The notes: generated by a model from the letters alone, not told the origin. 64,000 nucleotides of DNA from Chersky-840 sp963764205 (GCA_963764205.1 CAVXRN010000002.1:1240001-1304000), one strand, 5' to 3'. Positions 8,293 to 17,618 are shown, numbered from the stretch's first letter. Translations and numbers: made by a program.

Positions 8293-9164
8293 GACGGCGG
8301 GCTCCCGTGGATGGAGTGCGTCACGCGCTGTGCCGCGGCGACCAGGGCGTCGCCGAAGCGCGGGATCTCCTCGCCTGTGAGCTTCTCGGGCAGCCCCACG
8401 ACCGTGAGGGCCAGGGCCACCGCGCCGTCGGAGCCGAAGACGGGCGCCGAGATCTGGCTCAGGCGGTAGGTCGCCCCCTCCTCGAGCTCCTGGAGGAGGT
8501 ACTCCTCGTGGGCGAAGTCCTCGACCGCCACCGCCAGGGCGCGGCGGCGGCTGTCGCGTCCCGCCAGGGCGCGGCTCAGCTTCAGGTTGGCGACGGCCTC
8601 GAGGTTCAGCGCGTAGCCCCGGGCGCGGACGACCGCCAGCGCCGAGCGGAGGCGTTGCTTGTCGTCGAGCGTGGCACCGGGCCCGAGCCGGTCCAGCCAC
8701 TCCTCCACCGCATTGGGGCCGGCCCACGCCAGGAAGACGGTTCCCAGGGGCGGCGCCAGGGGGACGCGCTGGCCGACGGTGAAGGCGAGCCACATGGGAC
8801 CGGGGCGGCCCGTCGTGGCGAGGAGGACCATCTCGTCGCCGACGGTGCTCGTGGCGACGACCTGCGCGCCGAGGTGCGCGGCGAGCTCGTCCATCTCGGG
8901 TCGGGCGTGGTCGACGAGGTCGAGCTGGCGGGCCCCCGCGGCGTGGCCCGCGGCGATGAGGGCGGGGCCGAGCGTGTAGGTCTTGTCGACGGGGTGTCGC
9001 AGCAGCCAGCCCGAGTCGGTCAACGTGACACACAGCCCGTGGGCGGTGGCCTTGGACATGCCCAGCGAGCGCGCCAGCTCCGACAGGCCGAACGACTGGC
9101 CCGGACGCGACGCGAGGAAGTCGATGAGGCTGACGACGCGCTCTGCCGAGGGTGAGCCCGCCAC
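8289..9164 (-). CDS. IclR-family transcriptional regulator
   Basis: A 291-residue protein with an N-terminal winged helix-turn-helix (ERVVSLIDFLASRPGQSFGLSELARSLGMSKATAHGLC) and a C-terminal ligand-binding IclR effector domain. It is embedded in an operon of oxidoreductases and a hydrolase, 3 bp after the SGNH hydrolase stop, which suggests local regulation of that catabolic cassette. The palindrome at 12276-12297 is a plausible target. Confidence 0.88.
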   Translation of the reverse strand: MAGSPSAERVVSLIDFLASRPGQSFGLSELARSLGMSKATAHGLCVTLTDSGWLLRHPVDKTYTLGPALIAAGHAAGARQLDLVDHARPEMDELAAHLGAQVVATSTVGDEMVLLATTGRPGPMWLAFTVGQRVPLAPPLGTVFLAWAGPNAVEEWLDRLGPGATLDDKQRLRSALAVVRARGYALNLEAVANLKLSRALAGRDSRRRALAVAVEDFAHEEYLLQELEEGATYRLSQISAPVFGSDGAVALALTVVGLPEKLTGEEIPRFGDALVAAAQRVTHSIHGSPPS

Positions 9165-9167
9165 CGG

Positions 9168-10217
9168 TCAGGCCCCCGGGCCCGGTGTGCCGGCGCGGGC
9201 CGGGGCGGCCGCGGCCGCCACGGCGGCTCCGAAGACCTCGGCCAGGCGCGCCTGGCCGTCGTCACCGGGGTGGATGCCGTCGGCGAGCTGCTCGGCGGTG
9301 ATGACGGTCGCGCCGGGGACGAGCACGATGGTGGCGTCGCCCGCGGCGATGCGCTGCACCACGGCCTGCTCCATCGCCGCGCGCAGGTCGCCCAAGGTGG
9401 CGCCCAGCCGGTTGGGCGTGGTCTCGGCGTCGGGTCGGAGCACCGGGCTCGCCACCACGATCGGCGTGTCGGGGTGTCCCTGGCGCACGATGTCGAGGAA
9501 GGCCCGGGTGATCTCGAGCATCATGCCCGCGCTGTGGGGCGTGCGCGTCCAGCAGTTGGTGCCGTGGGTGATCGAGATCACGTCGGCGGACAGTCCCGCT
9601 ACCGCCTCTGCGCAGGGGATCTCGCCCCGGGCCGAGCCTGCGTAGCCGAGGTTGACGAGGTCGAGGCCGTGACGGCGCGCCGCGATCGCGCCCCAGGCGC
9701 GCGCCGGGGAGCTCGCCACCCAGCCCTCGAGGAGCGAGTCGCCGTAGGCGACCCAGCGCGGTCCGCGCGGTGCGGGCGCGATCGACCCCCCCACGGCGCG
9801 CAGCGCCAGGACCTCGGGCCGCATTCCCTCCGGGAGGTACACCACGACCGGGGCGTCGGCCGGGGCGCCGGGGCGGCCCGCCAACGACAGCGTGAGCGTG
9901 CCGGCACCGAGCACCGCAGCGTGCTCGTCGAGTTGCTCGTCGCGGCGCCACGACGCGAAGGTCGTGCCCGCCCCCTCACCGCGGTAGCCGAGGTCGCCGG
10001 TGGCGGTGACGTAGTCGATCTCGAGCGCGGTGGCGTCGCCCACGAGCTCGAGGCGGACGCCGGCGGGGATCTGCGCGCACTGCCAGGTGTCGGCGGGGAT
10101 GCGCGGCGCGTCACGGGGATCGAAGCGCGGATAGGGGATGCCCGGTGCTGCCCGCCACGCGCAACCGCGCAGGAACGGCTCCACGTCGGGCGAGCGCCCC
10201 GGTGTCGTGCCCGTCAC
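9168..10217 (-). CDS. SGNH/GDSL-family hydrolase
   Basis: A 349-residue two-part protein. The N-terminal about 150 residues form a beta-rich segment like the jelly-roll domain of some SGNH esterases. The C-terminal domain carries block I YGDSLLEG (nucleophile Ser), an ISITHGTNCW segment (block III Asn) and DGIHPGDDGQ (catalytic Asp and His). These enzymes are usually carbohydrate or lipid esterases; the substrate cannot be read from sequence. The start is GTG in a GTGA overlap with the upstream SDR stop. Confidence 0.78.
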   Translation of the reverse strand: MTGTTPGRSPDVEPFLRGCAWRAAPGIPYPRFDPRDAPRIPADTWQCAQIPAGVRLELVGDATALEIDYVTATGDLGYRGEGAGTTFASWRRDEQLDEHAAVLGAGTLTLSLAGRPGAPADAPVVVYLPEGMRPEVLALRAVGGSIAPAPRGPRWVAYGDSLLEGWVASSPARAWGAIAARRHGLDLVNLGYAGSARGEIPCAEAVAGLSADVISITHGTNCWTRTPHSAGMMLEITRAFLDIVRQGHPDTPIVVASPVLRPDAETTPNRLGATLGDLRAAMEQAVVQRIAAGDATIVLVPGATVITAEQLADGIHPGDDGQARLAEVFGAAVAAAAAPARAGTPGPGA

Positions 10218-11047
10218 GGCGGGGTGGTCACCACGTTGTCGGGCACGGGGTAGGGGAACTTCACCCCCACACCGCCGTCGACCGAGAGCACCTGGCCGTT
10301 GACGTAGGCGGACAGGTCCGAGGCGAGGAAGACAATGGCGGCCGCGATGTCCTGGGGCAGCGCCACGCGGTCGAGGGGGGAGTTGGCCGCGTTGACGGCC
10401 TTGCCCTTGTCGCCCAGGTAGCCCGACACGCGCGGTGTCCACACGATGCCCGGCGCCACCGCGTTGACGCGGATGCCGACGGGGCCGAGCTCGACCGCGG
10501 CCGAGCGGACCAGGCCGATGAGCCCGGCCTTGGCCGCGCCGTAGGCGGCATGGTGCGGCGCGGCGGTGAGTCCCGAGGCCGAGGCGACGAAGACCATGAC
10601 GCCGCCACCCGCGTCGCGCAGGGCGCGACCGCCGACCGAGACGGCGAGATAGGCGTGGCGCAGGACGATGTCGTGGTGCCAGTCCCACAATTCGTCGTCC
10701 ATGTCGAGCAGGCCGCGGTACTGGGCCATGCCGACGATGTCGACGATGCCGCCCAGGCCGGTGGCACCGATCTGCGCCAGGAGCGCGGGGGCTTCGGCGA
10801 AGAGGCGCTCGGCGTCGGCGCGGACCGTGGCGTTGCCCACCCACGCCACGCCGCCGACCTCGGCCGCGATGTCCGCGGCGAGGTCGCGGTCGAGATCGAC
10901 ACAGAGCACCTTGGCTCCCGCCTGGACCAGGGCGTGGCACGCCTGGCGCCCGATGCCCTGTCCCGCTCCGATCACGACCACGCCGCGCCCGTCCATGCGG
11001 AGCATGGCCGGGTAGTCAGGGACCGCGGTGTCGTCGGTACGCGTCAT
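10214..11047 (-). CDS. Short-chain dehydrogenase/reductase (SDR)
   Basis: A 277-residue SDR with cofactor motif GAGQGIGRQ, an Asp at the end of the second strand (LCVDLDRD, suggesting NAD), and a YGAAKAG Tyr-x-x-x-Lys active site. It differs clearly from the SDR at 7486-8292, so the cassette encodes two distinct dehydrogenases. Its stop overlaps the start of the SGNH hydrolase. Confidence 0.85.
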   Translation of the reverse strand: MTRTDDTAVPDYPAMLRMDGRGVVVIGAGQGIGRQACHALVQAGAKVLCVDLDRDLAADIAAEVGGVAWVGNATVRADAERLFAEAPALLAQIGATGLGGIVDIVGMAQYRGLLDMDDELWDWHHDIVLRHAYLAVSVGGRALRDAGGGVMVFVASASGLTAAPHHAAYGAAKAGLIGLVRSAAVELGPVGIRVNAVAPGIVWTPRVSGYLGDKGKAVNAANSPLDRVALPQDIAAAIVFLASDLSAYVNGQVLSVDGGVGVKFPYPVPDNVVTTPP

Positions 11048-11116
11048 CGGACCTCCGCCCCACTCGGGGCGCCACGTCGGGCGCCGCTCGTCGTTTCGGG
11101 AACGTGCCCCGGTGTG

Positions 11117-12253
11117 TCAGCCGGTGACGGTGACCGAAGCCTGGATGTCGCGCTTCTCGAGCTCGGGCATGACCTTGGTGCCGAGCAGCTCGATGGTGCG
11201 CATGACCGACTCGTGGCTGAGGTAGCCGAACTGCACGTAGCAGATGAGCTGGTCCACGCCGAGCTCGGCGTACTTGACCATCTTCTCGACACAGGTCTCG
11301 GGGTCCCCGACGATGATCATGTCGGCCTCGGAGAACCACTTGGGGTCGAACTTGCCCTCGATCTGCCGCTTGAGGAGCGGGAACATCTTCTCCTTCTCCT
11401 CGTCCGACAGGTGGGGCACCTCCCACTCCAAGATGAACTCGGCCAGGTTCTTGTACCACCACCACACGGAGTCCCAGATGCCGTTGGCCTCGGCCTGTTC
11501 CATCGAGTCGGCGCAGTGGACGAGGGTGTAGGCGGCGACCTTGTTCGTCGTGACCTCGGTCAACGGCGTGGGGTTCTTGGCGCCCTCGCGGTACTGCTTG
11601 ATGTGCTCGGCCATCTTGGTGATGGGCTGCATGATCGAGAACGAGAGCAGGCCCATGCCGAGCTTGCCGGCGACGGCGGCCGAGCCGTCGGAGGTCGCCG
11701 CCATCCACGCCGGCGGGTGGGGTACCTGGACGGGCTTGGGGGTGACCATGCGCCGGGGGAAGTCGAGGTACTTGCCGTGGAACTCGAAGTATTCCTCGCG
11801 CCAGGCCTGCACGGTGGCCTCGATGGCCTCTTGCCACTCGGCCCGGCTCTCTTCCACCGGGACGTGGAAGGCGGTCTGCTCCATGGGGGTGGAACGGCCC
11901 GTCCCCCACTCGACACGGCCGCCGGAGAGGACATCCGCGGTGGCGACCTTCTCGGCCACGTGGACGGGGTGGCAGAACTGGTGCGGCATGAGGACGACGC
12001 CGAACCCGAGGCGCAGGTTCTTGGTGGCCTGGGACAGCGCGCCGATGATGACCTCGGGGGCGGGCGAGTGCGAGCGGCCTTCACGGAAGTGGTGCTCGAC
12101 GTGCCAGACGGTGTGGAAACCCAGGGTGTCGGCCAGTTTGATCTGCTCGAGCGCCTCGGCGTAGGCCTCCTGCTCGGCCTTGCGCTGGCCCCAGGGGTGC
12201 TCCCCCGGCCACGGCTTGGGCACGTCGATCTCATACAGCAGGTCGAGCTTCAA
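11117..12253 (-). CDS. LLM-class (luciferase-like) flavin-dependent oxidoreductase
   Basis: About 378 residues, bacterial luciferase-like TIM barrel: HTVWHVEHHF, LRLGFGVVLMPHQFCHPVHVAEKVATADVLSGGR and the C-terminal DPETCVEKM region are typical of the family. Such enzymes use FMN or F420 for monooxygenation or dehydrogenation. The TTG at 12253 (KLDLLYEIDVPKPW) is chosen because a GGGGGTGGGGG purine tract precedes it; the GTG at 12271 is the alternative. It heads the leftward cassette, 69 bp before the SDR gene. Confidence 0.82.
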   Translation of the reverse strand: MKLDLLYEIDVPKPWPGEHPWGQRKAEQEAYAEALEQIKLADTLGFHTVWHVEHHFREGRSHSPAPEVIIGALSQATKNLRLGFGVVLMPHQFCHPVHVAEKVATADVLSGGRVEWGTGRSTPMEQTAFHVPVEESRAEWQEAIEATVQAWREEYFEFHGKYLDFPRRMVTPKPVQVPHPPAWMAATSDGSAAVAGKLGMGLLSFSIMQPITKMAEHIKQYREGAKNPTPLTEVTTNKVAAYTLVHCADSMEQAEANGIWDSVWWWYKNLAEFILEWEVPHLSDEEKEKMFPLLKRQIEGKFDPKWFSEADMIIVGDPETCVEKMVKYAELGVDQLICYVQFGYLSHESVMRTIELLGTKVMPELEKRDIQASVTVTG

Positions 12254-12275
12254 CCCCCACCCCCATGTCACACGT

Positions 12276-12297
12276 GGCGTTCGATATACCGAACGCC
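12276..12297. promoter_or_regulatory. 22-bp near-perfect palindrome (candidate operator)
   Basis: GGCGTTCGATA at 12276-12286 and TACCGAACGCC at 12287-12297 are inverted copies with one mismatch. It lies just upstream of the LLM oxidoreductase gene in the 166-bp gap to the divergent ald gene. The GTTCG...CGAAC arms resemble operators of IclR-family regulators, and an IclR gene lies in the same cassette; this pairing is inference. Confidence 0.65.
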
Positions 12298-12419
12298 AGA
12301 TCCGGATACTGAACAACTCTTCCACGAAAGATAGGGACGGGGACCTCGCCCGTCAAGGCGCTCGACGGTGAGGGTGCCCTCGAGGTGGGTGTGGTGGGGG
12401 TGACGATAGGGTCGAATTC

Positions 12420-13532
12420 GTGATCGTCGGGGTGCCTACCGAGCGAAAGCCGGGCGAGAACCGCGTCGCCCTCACGCCCGACGGGGCGCGCGAGTTGTGC
12501 AGCCACGGGCACCGGGTCCTGGTCGAGTCCGGCGCCGGGTCGGGCTCCGCCATCGCCGACGACGACTTCGCCGCGGCGGGGGCCGAGCTCGTGGGCACGA
12601 CCGAGGCGTGGGGGGCACAGCTCGTGGTCAAGGTGAAAGAGCCCCAGCGCGACGAGTACGGGTTGCTGCGGTCGGACCTCGTACTGTTCACGTTCCTCCA
12701 CCTCGCCGCCTACGCCGAGCTGGCGGACGTGCTCCTCGAGGCGGGGACGACGGCGCTCGGGTACGAGACGGTGCGGGCGCCGTCGGGCGCGCTGCCGTTG
12801 CTCGCCCCCATGAGCGAGGTGGCCGGGCGGCTCGCCCCGCAGATCGGTGCGCACTACCTCGAGCGGGGCAACGGTGGGCGCGGCGTGCTGCTCGGCGGCG
12901 CGCCGGGCGTGCGGCCGGCCCGGGTCGTGGTGATCGGGGCGGGGACGGTGGGGACCAACGCGGCGTGGATCGCGCAGGGGATGGAGGCCGAGGTCATCCT
13001 CATCGACCGCGACCTCGACCGGCTGCGGGTCGTCGACCAGATCCACCGGGGCCGGATCATGACGCTGGCCTCGAGCCAGGCAGTGGTGGAACGGTCGATG
13101 CGCGACGCGGACCTCGTGATCGGCGCGGTGCTCGTGCCGGGGGGCCGGGCGCCGGTCGTCGCGACCGAGGCGATGGTGGCGGGCATGGTGCCGGGGTCGG
13201 TCATCATCGACGTCGCCGTCGACCAGGGTGGGAGCATCGAGACCATCATCGAAACCACCCACGAGCACCCGGTGGTGGTGCGCCACGGGGTGCTCCACTA
13301 CGGCGTGGGGAACATCCCCGCCGCGGTCCCGCACACGTCGACGTACGCACTGACCAACGCCACGTTCCCGTACGCGCTCTCGATCGCGCAGCACGGCGTG
13401 CGCGGCGCGGTGGAGGCCGACGCAGGGCTCGCGCCCGGCGTGCTGTGCGCGTCGGGACGATTGACCAACGAGGCGGTGGCGCACGCCCTGGGACGCAGCG
13501 CGGTCGGTCCGCTCGAGGCGTTGGCGCGCTGA
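12420..13532 (+). CDS. ald: Alanine dehydrogenase
   Basis: A 370-residue NAD-dependent enzyme interconverting L-alanine with pyruvate and ammonia. The N-terminus VGVPTERKPGENRVALTP, the catalytic Lys/His segments (VKVKEP, TFLHLAA), the nucleotide-binding GAGTVGTNAAWIAQGM and the C-terminal NIPAAVPHTST segment are all present. The start is GTG at 12420. It is transcribed away from the LLM cassette and converges with the NYN gene. Confidence 0.95.
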   Translation: MIVGVPTERKPGENRVALTPDGARELCSHGHRVLVESGAGSGSAIADDDFAAAGAELVGTTEAWGAQLVVKVKEPQRDEYGLLRSDLVLFTFLHLAAYAELADVLLEAGTTALGYETVRAPSGALPLLAPMSEVAGRLAPQIGAHYLERGNGGRGVLLGGAPGVRPARVVVIGAGTVGTNAAWIAQGMEAEVILIDRDLDRLRVVDQIHRGRIMTLASSQAVVERSMRDADLVIGAVLVPGGRAPVVATEAMVAGMVPGSVIIDVAVDQGGSIETIIETTHEHPVVVRHGVLHYGVGNIPAAVPHTSTYALTNATFPYALSIAQHGVRGAVEADAGLAPGVLCASGRLTNEAVAHALGRSAVGPLEALAR

Positions 13533-13560
13533 GCGGCGCGACGCGGGTCGACGCTCGGCG

Positions 13561-13971
13561 TCAACGCTCGACGTCGGCTCCGGCTCCGGCTCCCCCACCG
13601 GGGAGTCGGTCCCGGAAGGCTCGCACGCCGAGCACCGCCGCCCCGGCTCGGCGGACCGCGTCGGCCAGGGCCGCGTCCGAGGTGACGACGGTGACGTCGC
13701 CGGGGTCGCCCAGCGAGGGCAGCAGGGCCACGATGGCGTGGTCGGCCGCGTCGGGCCCACCGGGGGCGAATCGGGCTGTGATGCCCGCGGCGGCCGCGGC
13801 GCCGATCTCGCCGTGGGTCGGCCGCCCGTCGAAGACCACGGTGAGCTCGGTGTCGGGCCCCACCAACGGGGCGAGCTCGGCCACGAGCCGGCGTCGGGCG
13901 CCGGGGCGGTCGCGCCACCAGCCGTCGGGACGCGAGCCGATGAGGTTCATGCCGTCGACGACCCAGTGCAG
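13561..13971 (-). CDS. NYN-domain (PIN-like) putative RNA-binding/nuclease protein
   Basis: About 136 residues of NYN/PIN fold: HWVVDGMNLIG at the N-terminus, GWWRDRPGARRRL, LTVVFDG near residue 48, DAADHAI near residue 77 and VTVVTSDAALADAVR carry the conserved acidic residues. The first ATG (13950) would delete the WVVDG strand that holds the first Asp. A perfect AGGAGG lies 6 bases before an in-frame CTG at 13971, and an in-frame TAG lies further upstream, so a CTG start is favoured. Confidence 0.72.
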   Translation of the reverse strand: MHWVVDGMNLIGSRPDGWWRDRPGARRRLVAELAPLVGPDTELTVVFDGRPTHGEIGAAAAAGITARFAPGGPDAADHAIVALLPSLGDPGDVTVVTSDAALADAVRRAGAAVLGVRAFRDRLPGGGAGAGADVER

Positions 13972-13977
13972 CGCGGT

Positions 13978-13983
13978 CCTCCT
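13978..13983 (-). promoter_or_regulatory. Ribosome binding site favouring a CTG start
   Basis: AGGAGG on the minus strand, 6 bases from the CTG at 13971 and 27 bases from the first ATG at 13950. The spacing is ideal for the CTG and too long for the ATG, which decides the start proposed for the NYN protein. Confidence 0.6.
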
Positions 13984-14016
13984 CGCCGGTCGGTGAAGCG
14001 GTGAGCGCCGACGAGA

Positions 14017-16371
14017 CTACGGGTGCAGCGGCTCCAGGATCGAGGGGGCCAGGGCGCCCGGGGCGATCGCCGCGGCCCGGCTGGTCTCGTCCGCGTCGAG
14101 GAGGAAGGCCTCGATCGCCTCGGCCTCGATGGGCCGCGAGAAGAGGAAGCCCTGGCCGCGGTCGCACTGCTCCTGTTGGAGTTTGAGGAGCTGGTCGTTG
14201 TCCTCGATCCCCTCGGCCAGGGTCTCGAGGCCGAGGGTGCGGCCCAGCTCCACCAGTGTGTGGATGAGGGCGCCGGACTCGGGCGAGTCGGCCATCGCCG
14301 CGATGAACGAGCGATCGATCTTGAGGGCGTCGACCGGGAACTGCCGGAGGTAGGCGAGCGACGAGTACCCGGTGCCGAAGTCGTCGATGGCGACGCGCAC
14401 GCCGAGGTCCTTGATCTCACGCAGCCGGCGGACCGTGGCGTCGGCGTCGCGCATCAGTGTGCTCTCGGTGATCTCGATGACGAGTGTGGTCGGGTCCAAG
14501 GTCGTTTCCGCCAGAGCCGCTTTGATGTGGTCGACGAAGGCATGGATCTCGAGCTGGCGCATCGACACATTGACCGACATCGACAGCCGGTGGCCGCGCC
14601 GGTGCCACTGCGCCGCTTGGCGACACGCCTCGAACAAGACCCAGCGCCCGACGTCGACGATCAGGCCCGAGTCCTCGAGCATGGGGATGAACTGGTCGGG
14701 ATTCACGACGCCGCGCACCGGGTGCCTCCACCGCAGCAGCGCCTCGACACCCGACACGCGCACGTTGTCGAGATCGAAGACAGGTTGGTAGAGGAGGAAG
14801 AACTGCTCCTCGGCCAGGGCCGAGCGAAGGTCCGCGTCGAGCTCGATGCGGTCGAGCACCGCCGTCTGCATCTCGGGCTGGAACAGCGCCGAGCGGTTCT
14901 TGCCCAGGGCCTTGGCCCGGTACAGGGCGATATCGGCGTCGCGCAGCAGCTCCGAGGCCGAGTTGCGCTGGCCACCGGCGATCCCGATGCTCGCGGTCAC
15001 CGTCAACGCCACCGAGGCGTAGCCCTCGATGCGGAAGGGCTCGCGCAGGGCGTCGTGGAGCCGCTCGGCCACCATCTCGGGGCCCGCGCCCAACGACGCT
15101 CCTTCGGCCAGGACGACGAACTCGTCGCCGCCGAGCCTTCCGACGGTGTCGCTCTCGCGCAGGATCCCGACGAAGCGGTGCGCGACCGCCTGCAGCACCT
15201 TGTCGCCGGCGTCGTGACCCAGGGAGTCGTTGATGTCCTTGAAGTTGTCGAGGTCCACGAAGAGCGCGGCCACCGGTCGGTACTCGCGCCGAGAGCGGAC
15301 GAGCATCTGGTCGGCCCGGTCCAGGATCAGGGTGCGGTTGGGGAGCTCGGTCAGCGGGTCGTGCAGTGCCACGTGGAGGAGCTGGGACTCTGCTTCTTTG
15401 CGCTCGGTGATGTCGCGGAGGTTCCCGACGTAGCCCGCCACCGAGGGGTTGTCGCGCAGGTTGGACACGACCGCCTCGGCGTAGCGGTAGGTGCCGTCCG
15501 CGTGCTCGACGCGGAACTGGATGGGCTCGGTCACCGTCACGACGTCGACGAGTGCGGCCAACTGGGCCTCGACCCGGGGCCGGTCCTCGGGGTGCACGAG
15601 CTCCGACGCCCGCTTCCCGAGGACGTCCTCGGGGCTCCGACCGAAGAGCGACGCGGTGGCGGGGCTGGCATAGAGGATGCGGCCTTCGGGGCCCATGACG
15701 AAGGTCGTGTCGGTCGAGTTCTGGACGAGCGAGCGGAATCGTTCCTCGCTCACGCGCATGGAGGTCTCCGCCACCTCTTTCTGCTCGATGGTGGCGCCGG
15801 CCATGCGGATGACGAAGAGCAGCACGAAGGCGCCCATGAGGCCCAGGGCCTCGCTCTTGCCGACCGACAGGAACGACGGCGCCCATCCCTGCCAGATGGC
15901 GAGCTGCCCGACGGCGATGCCGAGAAGGCTCCACAGCGCGGTGCGCCGCCACGTGCGCGACCCGTCGTGCGACACGTTCTCGAGCGCCACGAAGGCGTAG
16001 GCGGCGGTGAGCACCGGCCCCCACCCGGTCAGGTAGATAACGGCGGTGACCGCGGCGACATGGCACGCCACCCGGGCATTGAGCCACACGGTGCTCGGAT
16101 TGCGGCGACAGAGGATCTCGAGCACGACGCTCGAGGCGGGGATGGCGGCGAACACCGCCAGCCACAGCCACACCGGCTCGTTGGCGATGACCCCGAAGTG
16201 CCCCAGGAACAGCAGGGTCACCAGCGCCGCGGGCCCCATGGCGTAGCCCAGGACGTAGGGGCTCATCCGAGCGCGCCGGGACGGCCCGGCCTCCGCCGGG
16301 AGGCCGGCCGGCTGACCGGCCCACGCAGAGGCGACGATCGCCTCGGACCCGACCAGTTCGCCAGCTGACAT
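14017..16371 (-). CDS. Membrane PAS-GGDEF-EAL protein (cyclic-di-GMP turnover)
   Basis: A 784-residue protein. About six hydrophobic segments in the first 190 residues form a membrane sensor region, followed by a PAS domain (about 210-330), a GGDEF domain with an intact GGDEF motif at 414-418, and an EAL domain with EALLRW near 542 and DDFGTGYSS near 663. Both catalytic signatures are intact, so diguanylate cyclase and phosphodiesterase activity are each possible. No dedicated effector lies nearby. Confidence 0.92.
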   Translation of the reverse strand: MSAGELVGSEAIVASAWAGQPAGLPAEAGPSRRARMSPYVLGYAMGPAALVTLLFLGHFGVIANEPVWLWLAVFAAIPASSVVLEILCRRNPSTVWLNARVACHVAAVTAVIYLTGWGPVLTAAYAFVALENVSHDGSRTWRRTALWSLLGIAVGQLAIWQGWAPSFLSVGKSEALGLMGAFVLLFVIRMAGATIEQKEVAETSMRVSEERFRSLVQNSTDTTFVMGPEGRILYASPATASLFGRSPEDVLGKRASELVHPEDRPRVEAQLAALVDVVTVTEPIQFRVEHADGTYRYAEAVVSNLRDNPSVAGYVGNLRDITERKEAESQLLHVALHDPLTELPNRTLILDRADQMLVRSRREYRPVAALFVDLDNFKDINDSLGHDAGDKVLQAVAHRFVGILRESDTVGRLGGDEFVVLAEGASLGAGPEMVAERLHDALREPFRIEGYASVALTVTASIGIAGGQRNSASELLRDADIALYRAKALGKNRSALFQPEMQTAVLDRIELDADLRSALAEEQFFLLYQPVFDLDNVRVSGVEALLRWRHPVRGVVNPDQFIPMLEDSGLIVDVGRWVLFEACRQAAQWHRRGHRLSMSVNVSMRQLEIHAFVDHIKAALAETTLDPTTLVIEITESTLMRDADATVRRLREIKDLGVRVAIDDFGTGYSSLAYLRQFPVDALKIDRSFIAAMADSPESGALIHTLVELGRTLGLETLAEGIEDNDQLLKLQQEQCDRGQGFLFSRPIEAEAIEAFLLDADETSRAAAIAPGALAPSILEPLHP

Positions 16372-16484
16372 TCCTCACCCCCCCAGTGCCATGAGCAGCC
16401 AGTTCGCGCCTATTCGTATCGACGGGCCCGATGTGGTCCTTGAGGATTTCGCCCACGCCCCGTGGCCGGCCGACGGCCACGGGG

Positions 16485-17618
16485 CTAACGGCGAGACCAC
16501 CATCCCTGCTCGCCCACGACCAGGCCGGCCTCGGCCAGTTCCTCGAGCGCCAACGAGGCGTCTCCGAGCTGGAGCCCGCTCCGGCGCACCACGACCTCGA
16601 GCGTCACGGGGTCGTGGTCGAGCGCCTCGAGGACCCGGCCCGGCCCCGCCGCGAGCGCTCGACGCCGAGGGCCCGAGGGCGAGACGGGCGGTGACCCTCG
16701 CGGCCGACTCGGCGGGGTGATGTCGGGGCGTCCGGCCACCGCCAGTTCCACCGCTGTGAGCACGTCGTCGACGTCGCGGATGGGCACGGCCCCCTCGACC
16801 AGGAGGCGGTTGGTGCCCGCCGACGCCGGGCTACGGACCGAGCCCGGCACGGCGCCGACCGTCACGCCGCGCGCCAGTGCCGCGGTGACCGTGTGGAGGG
16901 AACCCCCGCGGTGGTGACACTCGACCACGACCACGACGTGGGCCAGGGCACCCAACATCCGGTTGCGCACGGCGAACCACCACGGGGCGCTGGACGTGGC
17001 GGGGGGGATCTCCGACAGCACGGCGCCGCGCATCGCCATCTCCTGGCGCAGCGCCGCCTGCGACCTGACCGTGGCGGCGTCGAGCGCGGTACCCAGGACC
17101 CCGACAGTCGGGGCGCCGTCGACCGCTCGCAGTGCGCCGACGTGCGCGGCGGCGTCGATGCCCGGTGCGACGCCCGAAACCACGACCACCCCGGCCCGGG
17201 CCAGGTCGTGGCCCAGCTCCGAGGCCATACCCAACCCGTAGCGGGTGGCCGAGCGTGTCCCCACCACCGCCACCCTCGGCCTGCCGTCGAGCACCGTGGC
17301 CTCGCCCGTGCAGAACAGCACGCCCGGAGCGTGCCGATCACCGGCCAGAGCGGCCGGATACCCCGACCGCCCGAGGACCCGCACTGACACACCCGAGCCA
17401 TCCATCGCCCGCACGACGCGCTGCACCGTGTCGGGGACCGCCTTGTGCCGAAACCGACCGTCGGGGTCGGCGCGGTGCGTGCCGCGGGCGATGGCCTGCC
17501 AGGCGCGCGGCGCGTCGTACCCGTCGAGGAATTTCCGCAACGTGCCCGGAGACGCTCCCAGGGCCGCCAACGCCGCACCGAAGCGCTGCTCGTCGGTCAG
17601 GCTCGGGGCGTCGGTCAC
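16485..17618 (-). CDS. dprA: DNA-processing protein DprA (Smf)
   Basis: A 377-residue protein that loads RecA on incoming single-stranded DNA during transformation. The Rossmann-like core shows VVGTRSATRYG, SGVAPGIDAAAH and WWFAVRNRMLGAL; a C-terminal winged-helix-like segment follows. The start is GTG in a GTGA overlap with the comM stop, so the two competence-linked genes are coupled. Residues 290-330 form a Pro/Ser/Arg-rich linker. Confidence 0.9.
   Translation of the reverse strand: MTDAPSLTDEQRFGAALAALGASPGTLRKFLDGYDAPRAWQAIARGTHRADPDGRFRHKAVPDTVQRVVRAMDGSGVSVRVLGRSGYPAALAGDRHAPGVLFCTGEATVLDGRPRVAVVGTRSATRYGLGMASELGHDLARAGVVVVSGVAPGIDAAAHVGALRAVDGAPTVGVLGTALDAATVRSQAALRQEMAMRGAVLSEIPPATSSAPWWFAVRNRMLGALAHVVVVVECHHRGGSLHTVTAALARGVTVGAVPGSVRSPASAGTNRLLVEGAVPIRDVDDVLTAVELAVAGRPDITPPSRPRGSPPVSPSGPRRRALAAGPGRVLEALDHDPVTLEVVVRRSGLQLGDASLALEELAEAGLVVGEQGWWSRR

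Noticed and set aside
10145..12334. A 729-codon rightward open frame
   Set aside because: It is antisense to the SDR and LLM genes and consists of Gly/His/Val/Asp-rich shadow sequence.
14023..16368. A 781-codon rightward open frame
   Set aside because: It mirrors the GGDEF-EAL gene on the opposite strand with no recognisable domain; the leftward frame has intact GGDEF and EAL motifs.
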